The notes under the pieces: generated by a model | Databases searched by the model: none | What the model was told of the DNA's origin: nothing | What the model saw: only the letters and a program-made list of their open reading frames with translations | Shown here: one piece after another, positions 16,326-25,993 of the stretch | How the letters are laid out: each line of letters opens with the position of its first letter | Position numbering within the stretch: the stretch's first letter is position 1 | Translations under genes and position numbers: made by a program | Assembly (NCBI GenBank): GCA_041394405.1 | Contig: JAWKIF010000006.1 | Coordinates: 868,001-932,000, forward strand | DNA length: 64,000 bases | Source: Microthrix sp041394405 | GTDB taxonomy: Bacteria; Actinomycetota; Acidimicrobiia; Acidimicrobiales; Microtrichaceae | Direction: 5' to 3'

Positions 16326-17423
16326 CTAGCGCGGCAGGCCGAGCAGCCGTTCGGCGAGAATGTTGCGAAGTATCTGGGTGGTGCCACCCATGATCGTGTA
16401 AGCGGGGGCATAGACCACGGCTCGAGCCACGCGTCCCTCCAACATGGCTGCCGGGCCATCCACTCGGGCGCAGAAGGCTGCGATGCGCTGTTCCAGCTCG
16501 GTGCAATAGGTCTTGGTGGCAGCCGAGAACCCACGTGGGGCCTGGCCCATGGCCTCGCGGAGCACCATCAGGCGCCCCAGGCGGTATCCGGTCTCGAGGG
16601 CGGCGATCTCTTGGCGGATGAGCGGATCGTCGCGCTCCGCCCGGAGTCGGGCCCGCTCGTAGAGCGCTCGGTTGGACACCAGCCGGTCGATGCCGCCGCG
16701 CTCGTGTTCCATCTGACCCATGATCTGCCGAAAACTCCCGCCCTCGGTGCCCACCAGCGCATCCGCCGGCACCTCCACGCTCTCCAGGCGCACCTCGCAG
16801 AAGTGCTCGTTGCCGGTGGCGTCGCGAATGGGTGTCACCTCGATGCCGGGCGACGACATGTCCACCACGAACTCCGAGAGGCCACGGTGGGGCGGCGCCG
16901 CCGGATCGGTCCGGGCCACCAGGTAGCACCACTGGGCGCTGGCTGCGCCCGACATCCACACCTTCGACCCCGAGATCACCCACCGGTCGCCGTCGCGGTG
17001 GGCGGCGGTGCGCAACGAGGCGACGTCGGAACCGGCATCGGGCTCGCTCATGCCGATGCACCACCGCGCCGTGCCCGAGAGGATTCCCGGGAGCCAGCGC
17101 CGCCGCTGTTCTTCTGTGCCGTAGGCCAGCAGGGTGGGGCCGATCTGCCGGTCGGCAAACCAGGAGGACGCCACCGGTGCCCCGGTGGAGATGAGCGCTT
17201 CCACCACCACGAGCCGCTCAAGCGCGCTGGCGCCCCCGCCGCCTGCCTTGGTCGGCCAACTCATGCCAATCCAGCCCCGGTCGGCCAGCTCCAGTGCGGC
17301 CGCTGGGTCGTCACCAACCAGCCAGCTGTCCTCCAACACACCTCGACCGGCGGCCAGCCTGGTGCCCACCGCCCGGGCCTCGGCGGCCAGCTCGGCGACG
17401 TGGTGGGGCAGATCAAAGTCCAT
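16326..17423 (-). CDS. acyl-CoA dehydrogenase family protein
   Basis: A 365-residue flavoprotein of the acyl-CoA dehydrogenase family. The N-terminal helical domain is followed by the FAD/substrate segment CIGMSEPDAGSDVASLRT and the beta-domain segment WVISGSKVWMSGA. The C-terminal helical domain ends with YTIMGGTTQILRNILAERLLGLPR, which is typical. The substrate is unknown; actinobacterial paralogues act on fatty acids, branched acids or steroid side chains. ATG 17423 directly precedes the conserved MDFDLP start. It is divergent from a quinone-oxidoreductase gene. Confidence 0.9.
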   Translation of the reverse strand: MDFDLPHHVAELAAEARAVGTRLAAGRGVLEDSWLVGDDPAAALELADRGWIGMSWPTKAGGGGASALERLVVVEALISTGAPVASSWFADRQIGPTLLAYGTEEQRRRWLPGILSGTARWCIGMSEPDAGSDVASLRTAAHRDGDRWVISGSKVWMSGAASAQWCYLVARTDPAAPPHRGLSEFVVDMSSPGIEVTPIRDATGNEHFCEVRLESVEVPADALVGTEGGSFRQIMGQMEHERGGIDRLVSNRALYERARLRAERDDPLIRQEIAALETGYRLGRLMVLREAMGQAPRGFSAATKTYCTELEQRIAAFCARVDGPAAMLEGRVARAVVYAPAYTIMGGTTQILRNILAERLLGLPR

Positions 17424-17577
17424 GGGCGGGCGGCTCCGGTCGGGAAACCCCCAGTCTGCCCGCGCCGTGGCAGCGCCGGCCCTCGGCAAGTGGGGACAGA
17501 TCCCGGGGCCAGGGCCCCGCCGGGGGTCCCCACTTGGCCGGAGGAGCGATGGTGAGGGCGCCGCTAGCCTCGCCCTC

Positions 17578-18564
17578 ATGCGTGCCGTCGTGCTGGAGTC
17601 GTACGGAGACCCCGAGGTTCTCATCCAACGGGAGGTGCCCGACCCGGTGCCCGGTCCCGACGAAGTGCTGGTGGCGGTGTCGGCCACGGCGCTGAACCGC
17701 GCCGACCTGCTGCAACGGCGGGGGCTCTACCCCGGACCGCCGATGGATCACGAGATCCCGGGCATGGAATACGCCGGTACGGTCAGCGCCCTCGGGGCTC
17801 GGGTGCTCGACCTCGAGGTGGGCGACCCGGTCATGGGCATCGTGGGTGGCGGCGCCTACGCCGAGCTGATCGCCGTCAACCAGCGCCAGGTCATGGCGGT
17901 GCCACCCGCCGTCGGCCTGCCCGATGCGGCCGCCATCCCCGAGGCGTTTCTCACCGCCTTCGATGCCTTGGTGGTGCAGGGCGGGCTCACGTCGGGCCGC
18001 TGGGCGTTCATCCATGCCGGTGCCTCCGGCGTGGGCACGGCGGCCATCCAGATCGCCAAGGCCATCGGTGCCCGGGTGATCGCCACGGCGTCCCCGACCA
18101 AGCTGGCGGCCTGCGAGGCGTTGGGCGCGGACGTGGTGGTGGACTACCGCAACGACGATCCCGTCGCGCAGGCCAAGCGAGCCACGGGTGGAGCAGGGGT
18201 GCACACCGTGCTCGACGTGGTCGGAGCCGACACGCTGGCGGCCAACATCAGGATTGCCGCCACCGGCGGCCGCATCGTGCAGGTGGGCACCATGGCCGGA
18301 GGAACCGGCGAGATCAACCTGGGGGCGTTGATGATGAAGCGGGTGGCCCTTATCGGCACGGTGCTGCGCTCCCGGCCCGCCGAGGAGAAGGCGGCGCTGG
18401 CCCAGCGGGTGGCGATCGAGCTGTTGCCACTGTTCGAGGACGGCACGCTGCGCCCGGTGATCGACACCACGTTCGCACTGGGCGACATTGCCGACGCACA
18501 CCGGCACATGGAGGCCAACGCCAACGTGGGCAAGGTGCTCATCACCGTGGGAGGGGCGGTGTGA
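17578..18564 (+). CDS. NAD(P)H:quinone oxidoreductase (zinc-independent MDR family)
   Basis: A 328-residue medium-chain reductase related to PIG3 and Qor. The catalytic domain contains ALNRADLLQRRGLYPGPP and GMEYAGTV. The Rossmann region carries HAGASGVGTAAIQIAKAIGA for NADPH. The structural and catalytic zinc ligands of alcohol dehydrogenases are absent, in line with the quinone-reductase branch. It starts at ATG 17578. Its stop overlaps the deoD GTG by 4 nt, so the two are translated together. Confidence 0.9.
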   Translation: MRAVVLESYGDPEVLIQREVPDPVPGPDEVLVAVSATALNRADLLQRRGLYPGPPMDHEIPGMEYAGTVSALGARVLDLEVGDPVMGIVGGGAYAELIAVNQRQVMAVPPAVGLPDAAAIPEAFLTAFDALVVQGGLTSGRWAFIHAGASGVGTAAIQIAKAIGARVIATASPTKLAACEALGADVVVDYRNDDPVAQAKRATGGAGVHTVLDVVGADTLAANIRIAATGGRIVQVGTMAGGTGEINLGALMMKRVALIGTVLRSRPAEEKAALAQRVAIELLPLFEDGTLRPVIDTTFALGDIADAHRHMEANANVGKVLITVGGAV

Positions 18565-19264
18565 CCACGCCCCACATCGCGGCGCCCGTGGGTGCCATCG
18601 CCCCGGCGGTGCTGCTGCCCGGCGACCCGCTCCGGGCCCGATGGATGGCCACCGAGCTGCTCAGCGACGCCGTGGAGGTCACCTCCGTGCGGGGCATCCT
18701 CGGCTACACGGGCACCTGGGGTGGCGCTGCGGTGTCGGTGATGGGCACCGGCATGGGCGTGCCCTCCGTCTCCATCTACGCCACCGAGTTGGCTCGCTTC
18801 TATGGCGTCGCCCGCCTGGTGCGGGTGGGCTCCTGCGGGGCCATCTCCAACCTGGTGGGCCTGCGCGACCTGGTGGTGGTGTCGGGCGCCTCAACGGATT
18901 CCGGCGTCAACCGCAGGCTGGTGGCGGGACACGACTTTGCGGCTACCCCCGACTTCGCGCTCACCCGGGCCCTGGCCGATGCCGCGTTCGCCGCAGACAC
19001 GCCGGCCGTGGTCGGCCGGGTGTTCACCTCGGACACGTTCTACGGCCAATCGGCCGACGAGCTGGACCTGCTGCGGGCCAGTGGGCACCTGGCGGTGGAG
19101 ATGGAGGCGGCCGGGCTCTTTGGGGTGGCCGCCGTCGAGGGCGTCGCCGCAGCAGCAGTCCTGACCGTGTCGGACCACCTCGACGACGACACGCACCTCA
19201 GCCCGGCGGAGCGCCAGGAGGGATTCTCGGCCATGGCCCAGGTCGCCCTCGCCGCCGTGACCTC

Positions 19265-19268
<4 letters not shown>
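18561..19268 (+). CDS. deoD: purine-nucleoside phosphorylase, DeoD type
   Basis: A 235-residue hexameric-type nucleoside phosphorylase for purine salvage. Family landmarks are LLPGDPLRARW (phosphate and substrate loop), GTGMGVPSVSIY, VRVGSCGAI and the ribose-binding VEMEAAGLFGVA. The active-site Asp of the base is in the TVSDHLD segment. The GTG at 18561 lies within the stop of the preceding reductase gene. It converges on the citrate synthase gene with a 4-bp overlap of the coding ends. Confidence 0.93.
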
Positions 19269-20542
<1,274 letters not shown>

Positions 20543-20788
20543 GGTACCCAGCGCTGCACCGGCGCCCCTACGCAAGCTGCAGCCGTCCCGAGTTGGTCGC
20601 CGGGCCGGGGGCGCCTCTGCCCGTGGCGGGTGACGGGCCGGTGCGGCCGCGCCGACAAGGCGTTCAGGTGGCTCGGGCGGTTCCGGGTGAGTGCCCGTTG
20701 TCCGCCCCACACCGATCCCCGGGTTCGGATTGATCAGCCGGTTGCACGAGCGGGGCTGAACGCAACCTCGGCAGCTACGCTCCGCCCC

Positions 20789-22039
20789 ATGAGCGCCCCG
20801 CCTGCGGGCCCGCGAGGCCGGAGCCAGTGGCCGGTCCTCCTGGTCGCCTGTGCCCTCACCGTCGGAATGCTCGCCCTCCCGGCAACCCCGATTGCGGCCG
20901 CCGACCCCACCTACGAGCCCTACACCTACCTCGACCTGCGCGACTCCGACGGGAACCCAGCGCTCGTCGCCGACCCGTCCGTGATCAAGGTGGGATCCAC
21001 CTGGTACCTCTACCCCACCCATGACGTCGGCCGCGGCTTCGAGGTGTGGACCTCCGACGACCTGAAGAGCTGGACCAACCGCGGCTTCGTGTGGACACCG
21101 ACGCCGGGCTCTTGGAACGACGAGGGGAAGTTCTGGGCGCCGGAGATCATCGAGATCAACGGTGAGTACTGGATGTACTACACGGCGAACGAGCGCATCG
21201 GCGTGGCCAAAGCGAGCTCACCACTGGGGCCCTTCGTTGACGCGCTCGACCACCCACTGATGGGCGCCGGATACGGCGGGGTCGGCGATGGCAACTACAC
21301 CGATCCTCCCGGATTGCTCGCCAACAACGAGGAGAAGGCCATCGATGCCTTCGTGCTTGAGACCAGCTCTGGTGAGTTGTTCTTCTACGCCACCAACTAC
21401 AACCCGATCGCCGAGATCGTGGTGATGCCCATGGACGACCCGGTGACCCTCCGGGGCAAACCGACGACGGCGCTCGGGGTCGACACCTCCGGGTGGGAGG
21501 TGTTCGTTCGCGAGGCGCCGGTCGTCTTCGAGCGCAACGGGATCGTTCACCTGATGTACTCGGGCCAGGGGGCAGAGTCGCCCTGCTACTCCGTCGGGGA
21601 CGCCACCTCCACCAGCCCGCTCGGGCCGTTCACGCGACGCGTCGACAACCCGATCCTCCGACAATCCCCCGACGACGGCTTCTTCGGACCGGGACATCAC
21701 GGAGTTGTTGAGGGAGCGAACGGCGACCTGCTCGCGTTTTTCCACACCAAGCTCAGCGATGAGTTCAGCTACGACCGGCGCATCCGCTACGCCCCGATGC
21801 TCTTCGACTCGGCGGGCGACGTCACCTTCGACCCAGCGCCTCCGGGCGCCGACGTGCCGGTTCAACCCAACTGTGTACTCGGTGGTGGTTCGTCGGCACC
21901 GACAACCACCACGACCAGCGCGACCACGCTGCAACCGGCATCCCCATCCAGCGGCAACAACGCCCCCTCATCGGCCGACGACGCGCCCGGTCCAACGATG
22001 GTCTCCAATCAACCGCTCGCGCCGCGCTTCACCGGGTAA
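20789..22039 (+). CDS. secreted glycoside hydrolase family 43-like protein
   Basis: A 416-residue protein with a signal peptide (hydrophobic about 13-35, ending near IAAADP), then a five-bladed propeller of the GH43 type. Likely acidic residues are the Asp in VADPSVIKVG (catalytic base), the Asp in the GDGNYTDPPG segment and the Glu in KFWAPEIIEINGEYWMYYTA. The C-terminus is a Thr/Ser/Pro-rich tail (TTTTTSATT). The clan cleaves arabinan, xylan or related plant polymers; exact specificity is open. It starts at ATG 20789 and is divergent from citrate synthase with a 246-bp gap. Confidence 0.85.
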   Translation: MSAPPAGPRGRSQWPVLLVACALTVGMLALPATPIAAADPTYEPYTYLDLRDSDGNPALVADPSVIKVGSTWYLYPTHDVGRGFEVWTSDDLKSWTNRGFVWTPTPGSWNDEGKFWAPEIIEINGEYWMYYTANERIGVAKASSPLGPFVDALDHPLMGAGYGGVGDGNYTDPPGLLANNEEKAIDAFVLETSSGELFFYATNYNPIAEIVVMPMDDPVTLRGKPTTALGVDTSGWEVFVREAPVVFERNGIVHLMYSGQGAESPCYSVGDATSTSPLGPFTRRVDNPILRQSPDDGFFGPGHHGVVEGANGDLLAFFHTKLSDEFSYDRRIRYAPMLFDSAGDVTFDPAPPGADVPVQPNCVLGGGSSAPTTTTTSATTLQPASPSSGNNAPSSADDAPGPTMVSNQPLAPRFTG

Positions 22040-22138
22040 CTACCGCCAGGCAGGCATGGGTGCCGCGTTCGACCGGTCCCTGAAGCGCGGTTCGGATTGC
22101 CCCGGCCCGAGCGCCGATATCGCTCACCGCACGGCACG

Positions 22139-23062
22139 CTACTGGGGGTGGGTGCGGATGCCGTTTTGGCTGCCGGCGTTGGTGCGAACCACGTCGGCGA
22201 TGGCCTGAGCCACCGCACGGCTTGCGGCTGAGGGCATGCCCGGTCGGCGGCGGGCCAGGCCCACCGTTCGGCCGGCGATATCGACGATCGGGATGGCCAC
22301 CCACGACCCTCCCGCCCAGTTGGGGGCGGCGGAGGCGGGGAGTACGGCGGCGCCGTACCCGGCAAAGGCCAGCGAGGCGATCAGCCGGAGGCCCTCGATC
22401 TCGGCCTTGGGGCGCAGCGTGATGCCGGCCTCCTCGCAGCGGGCATCCAGGAGCGCTCGATAGCGGCTGCCGGGCACGTCCAACATCACCTCCCAGCCAT
22501 CCAGGTCGGCCAGGCGGACGGTCGTGCTGCCGGCCAGCGGATGACTCGATCCGACCACCAGCACGAGGTCCTCGTCGAAGAGCGTCTCGACGGAGATGGC
22601 GGGTTCGTCGCTCGGCTGGGAGACGACGGCAAGGTTCAGGTCGCCCTCCACCACCCGAGGGATGAGGACCGAGGTGGTGCCGTCCAGCAGCGTCAGGCGG
22701 ATGCCCGGATGCACCTCGGCCAGATGGTCCAACAGCATGGGCACCAGCCAGCGGGCGGTCGTTCCGATCACCCCGAGGCGCACCGAGCCCACCACCTCGT
22801 CGCGCAGGGCGGCGAGGTCGGAGGCCAGGGCGTCCAGCTCGGCCTCGATGCGGCCAGCCCGAGCGGCCACCACGGTGCCCTCGGGGGTCAACGCATTGTC
22901 AGCCCGGTCGACCAGTGTGACGCCCAATTCCTTCTCAAGTCGGGAGACGTGGGCCGAGATGTTGGATTGCACCGTGTCCAGGGAACGGGCGGCGGCCGAG
23001 AAGCTGTGGTGAGATCCCACGGCGCTCACGGCCCGAAGCTGCTTGATGTCCATGCCCGGCAT
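22139..23062 (-). CDS. LysR-family transcriptional regulator
   Basis: A 307-residue LysR regulator. The N-terminal winged helix has VGSHHSFSAAARSLDTVQSNISAHVSRLEKELG compressed into residues 15-50, and the rest is a periplasmic-binding-like effector domain (about 90-295). Start at ATG 23062 or the Met three codons on. It is flanked by the 6C RNA gene and the GH43 gene. No clear partner enzyme is divergent from it, so its target cannot be named. Confidence 0.92.
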   Translation of the reverse strand: MPGMDIKQLRAVSAVGSHHSFSAAARSLDTVQSNISAHVSRLEKELGVTLVDRADNALTPEGTVVAARAGRIEAELDALASDLAALRDEVVGSVRLGVIGTTARWLVPMLLDHLAEVHPGIRLTLLDGTTSVLIPRVVEGDLNLAVVSQPSDEPAISVETLFDEDLVLVVGSSHPLAGSTTVRLADLDGWEVMLDVPGSRYRALLDARCEEAGITLRPKAEIEGLRLIASLAFAGYGAAVLPASAAPNWAGGSWVAIPIVDIAGRTVGLARRRPGMPSAASRAVAQAIADVVRTNAGSQNGIRTHPQ

Positions 23063-23110
23063 GGTACCGAGCTATCGCTGGGAGCGATGCAAAGTATCGT
23101 CGAATTCTGC

Positions 23111-23139
23111 TTGCGGTATTGCTAACCGCGGTTTATCTT
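23111..23139 (+). promoter_or_regulatory. promoter of the 6C RNA
   Basis: TTGCGG (23111-23116), 17 bases, TATCTT (23134-23139). The start is expected near 23146, which gives an RNA of about 120 nt to the terminator. This promoter lies between a divergent LysR gene and a convergent protease gene, so it can only serve the RNA. Confidence 0.55.
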
Positions 23140-23145
23140 GTGCTT

Positions 23146-23267
23146 ACAAGGCGCCGGAGGGAATTCCCCCCCTCCTCTCTCCGGGCCATCAACCGAAGGT
23201 CACGTCCCCCCGTACCTCGGTTCCATACTGAAGGGCCAGCCCCCCCGCTGGCCCTTCAGTTCTTTTT
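23146..23267 (+). ncRNA. 6C small RNA
   Basis: This matches the 6C RNA of actinobacteria (the B11 / ncRv13660c RNA of M. tuberculosis), defined by two hairpins whose loops hold at least six cytosines. Hairpin 1 (23193-23220) pairs around CCGAAGGTCACG, with six C at 23206-23211. Hairpin 2 (23227-23260) has a perfect 14-bp stem closing a loop of exactly six C (23241-23246), followed by TCTTTTT. A further 6-bp hairpin (CCGGAG 23154-23159 with CTCCGG 23179-23184) also holds a run of seven C. In mycobacteria 6C-type RNAs act on mRNAs through the C-rich loops. No protein frame explains this stretch. Confidence 0.85.
23227..23267 (+). terminator. intrinsic terminator forming 6C hairpin 2
   Basis: A perfect 14-bp stem (23227-23240 with 23247-23260), a CCCCCC loop and a T run. 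It doubles as the second functional hairpin of the RNA. The convergent metalloprotease gene ends at 23292, 25 bp away. Confidence 0.85.
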
Positions 23268-23291
23268 GCGGTGGGGCCTCACCTCCGGGCG

Positions 23292-24377
23292 CTACAGCTC
23301 GGGAATGCAGGGGCCTCGACCCAGTTGGGCGAGACCCCGCAGGTCGCCGACGGCGAAGTCGGTGACCCCGGCGCTGTTGCTGGGGTTCATCAGCTGGCTG
23401 GGATCGTTGACATGCTGCAGGCCCACCAGATGTCCGGCCTCGTGCATGACCACGGCTCGGGCTGCGGCGTATCCCTGCGGCCCCTGGCCGGCGATCTGGG
23501 CAATCTGCGGACCGTCGAGGGCGATGACGCCCGAGATGAATGCGGCCGTGCGCGAGACCCGCTGGCCATCCACCAACACGTTGTCGATTTCCAGCCAGGC
23601 GCTTCCGCCCTGGCCCGCCACCTCGCCCGCCAGTGCCGGCTCGGCCTCCGGCGTGGTCCAGCCGATCACCACCGGGGCCCACACCTCGCCGTAGCGGCCC
23701 GGCTGATAGGACTCGCGGTCGATGGACGGCGCCTCGTCGGTGGGGCCCACCGGCTGGAACACCAGCCCGGTCGCGTCGCTGACGCGTGCCAGCGCCTCGG
23801 CCACCATGCGGTCGCCGTCGGGCGGCGCGTCGGCGTTGTTGATGACGTATCGGATGGGCCGGCAGGGGTCGTAGGTGACGGGGGCGTCGACGTCGGGACG
23901 AATGGCGATGAACTCGTAGCCGCCGGTGCCGGGAGGAGGCGCCGGGGCCGTTGCCAGGGGTGTTGGGCTCGGCGAGGCCGGGGGAGGGGGACGGTCGGTC
24001 GACGCTGACGTGCGGCGGCCGAAGACGTCCCCGCCGCCCAGGTCGAGTGCGAGCGATCGCCCTGGCGACCACCGCTCCCAGCCCAGGCCCGCCCCGATGA
24101 GGGCGGCGACTGCCAGCATGGCCAGGAGTCGGGTGCCGGTGCGTCGGCGTCGCTGCGGCCGGGAAACGGGTGGCGGGGGCGGTGCCGTCCAACCCAGTGT
24201 CGGGTCGGCCCAGGAGCCCTGCGGGGCTCCCGTCGCCTGCTGGGCCAGCCGGGCCCTCAGCGCCTGTTCGCGCCGGATGCGCTCGGCCCGGCGAGCGGCC
24301 TCGTCCGGCGAGACACTCAGGGGATCAAGGCCCTGCCCCCACCCTGATCGATCGTTGCCAGATGGAGGAGCCGCCAC
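23292..24377 (-). CDS. membrane-anchored M10-like zinc metalloprotease
   Basis: A protein of about 361 residues with a cytoplasmic, Arg-rich N-terminal part, one transmembrane span (TRLLAMLAVAALIGAGLGW), a Pro/Ser/Thr linker and an extracellular catalytic domain. The zinc site HEAGHLVGLQHV follows the HExxHxxGxxH pattern of metzincins, with a Met further on (LMNPSN) as a candidate Met-turn. The strand before it (PIRYVINNADAP) matches the start of M10A-type domains. The start is uncertain: I chose GTG 24377 because the open frame to 24485 would overlap the divergent gene. Substrate unknown. Confidence 0.8.
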   Translation of the reverse strand: MAAPPSGNDRSGWGQGLDPLSVSPDEAARRAERIRREQALRARLAQQATGAPQGSWADPTLGWTAPPPPPVSRPQRRRRTGTRLLAMLAVAALIGAGLGWERWSPGRSLALDLGGGDVFGRRTSASTDRPPPPASPSPTPLATAPAPPPGTGGYEFIAIRPDVDAPVTYDPCRPIRYVINNADAPPDGDRMVAEALARVSDATGLVFQPVGPTDEAPSIDRESYQPGRYGEVWAPVVIGWTTPEAEPALAGEVAGQGGSAWLEIDNVLVDGQRVSRTAAFISGVIALDGPQIAQIAGQGPQGYAAARAVVMHEAGHLVGLQHVNDPSQLMNPSNSAGVTDFAVGDLRGLAQLGRGPCIPEL

Positions 24378-24456
24378 TGCGGCCAGGCTAACGGGGGAGG
24401 TGCCCGACCCGGCCGCGCCCCAGTGCCAGGCCGGGGGGTCGGGTAGCTTCGCCGCG

Positions 24457-25917
24457 ATGAACACCGATGGACCACCTGCGAGCAACGGAACCGGTGCGGG
24501 GCACGGCGCTGCCTTCTTCGACCTCGACCGAACCTTGCTGCGGGGCGCATCCGGCCGCGTCTACGGCGAGGCGTTGCGGCGCGTCGGGTTGGGCCCTCGC
24601 CGAACCGGCATTGAGGACGTGGTCTTCAGCATCTTCGATGCAATCGGCGAGACCCTTCCCGCCATGTTCATCACCCGCCAGGGCGTGCGGGCCACCCGGG
24701 GATGGTCGCAGGCAAAGGTGGTGGAGGCGGCGCAGTGGGCGGCCCCGCATCTGGCCGACATCATCCAGCCCTGGGCCCACCAGCTCTTCGACCAGCATCG
24801 GGAGGCCGGGCGTCCCCTGGTGATGGCCACCACGACGCCCCACGACCTGGTGGCCCCGCTCGCCGAGGCGTTGGGGCTCGATGCGGTGGTGGCCACCCGC
24901 TACGAGACTCGGGACGGCAACTACACCGGTCGTGTCGCCGGCCACTACGTGTGGGGGCGGGGCAAGCTGGATGCGGTGGTGGAGTGGGCCGAGGACCACG
25001 GGGTCGACTTGGCACGCAGCTATGCCTATAGCGACAGCTTCTATGACCAGCATCTGCTGGGCGCGGTGGGCAACGGCGTGGCGGTGAACCCCGATCCGCG
25101 CCTGGCGCTGTTGGCCGTGGCCCGGCGCTGGCCGGTGATGCACCTCGATTCGCCCCCGGGGGTACCCAAGTTCCTGGGGATCGAGCCCCAGCAGGTGTTG
25201 TTTCAGCTGGCCCGAGGCGAGTTGTTTCCCTACGTGCGCTTCGACTGGGACGGCATCGAGGCGCTGCCCAAGGCGGGTCCGGCCATCATCGTCGGAAACC
25301 ACCGCTCGTACTTCGACCCCCTGGCCATGGGCTTTCTGTTGGCCAAGGCCGGGCGCCCGGTGCGCTTCCTGGGGAAGAAGGAGGTGTTCGATGCTCCGCT
25401 GGTGGGCGACATCGCCCGGGCAATGGGCGGCATTCGGGTGGAGCGCGGCAGCGGGTCCGACGAGCCGCTCGCTGCCGCCGAGGATGCGCTGGCCGCCGGC
25501 GAACTGGTGGCGGTCATGCCCCAGGGCACCATCCCCAGGGGAAAGGCGTTCTTCGATCCGCAGCTGAAGGGGCGGTGGGGCGCCGCCCGCCTGGCCAAGG
25601 CAGCCAAGGTGCCGGTCATCCCCATCGGCATCTGGGGCACCGAGCACGTTTGGCCCCGCAGCTCGAAGCTGCCCCACGTGTGGAACGTGACCTCGCCGCC
25701 AACCGTGCGGCTGCGGATGGGTCCGCCGGTCGAGCTGAAGTACCGCTCGCTCCAAAAGGACACCGAGCGCATCATGGCGGCCCTGGTCGACCTCCTCCCG
25801 CCCGAGGCCCGCGAACCGCACGAGCCCACCCAGGAGGAGCTGGCCCGCACCTACCCGTCGGGGACCGTCGAGACCGACGGCGAGCACGAGTCCGATCGTC
25901 GACCGGGTACCGACTGA
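24457..25917 (+). CDS. HAD-IB phosphatase fused to PlsC-type acyltransferase
   Basis: A 486-residue two-domain protein. Residues about 17-235 form a HAD hydrolase: the nucleophile motif is FFDLDRTLLRG, the Thr motif is VMATTTPHD and the acidic motif is AYSDSFYDQHLL. Residues about 255-450 form a 1-acyl-glycerol-3-phosphate acyltransferase with NHRSYFDPLAM (NHx4D) and the substrate motif MPQGTIPRGKAF. Mycobacterial PlsC proteins such as Rv2483c have the same SerB-like/PlsC layout. A role in membrane or storage lipid synthesis is likely; the HAD substrate is unproven. ATG 24457 is used. Confidence 0.9.
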   Translation: MNTDGPPASNGTGAGHGAAFFDLDRTLLRGASGRVYGEALRRVGLGPRRTGIEDVVFSIFDAIGETLPAMFITRQGVRATRGWSQAKVVEAAQWAAPHLADIIQPWAHQLFDQHREAGRPLVMATTTPHDLVAPLAEALGLDAVVATRYETRDGNYTGRVAGHYVWGRGKLDAVVEWAEDHGVDLARSYAYSDSFYDQHLLGAVGNGVAVNPDPRLALLAVARRWPVMHLDSPPGVPKFLGIEPQQVLFQLARGELFPYVRFDWDGIEALPKAGPAIIVGNHRSYFDPLAMGFLLAKAGRPVRFLGKKEVFDAPLVGDIARAMGGIRVERGSGSDEPLAAAEDALAAGELVAVMPQGTIPRGKAFFDPQLKGRWGAARLAKAAKVPVIPIGIWGTEHVWPRSSKLPHVWNVTSPPTVRLRMGPPVELKYRSLQKDTERIMAALVDLLPPEAREPHEPTQEELARTYPSGTVETDGEHESDRRPGTD

Positions 25918-25993
25918 AACCGCCCCCGGCCGGCGGCCACCGCGCCATGTCGGGCCGGTTCGGTTCGGCCAGATCGGGTCGGTTCGGAGCCGC

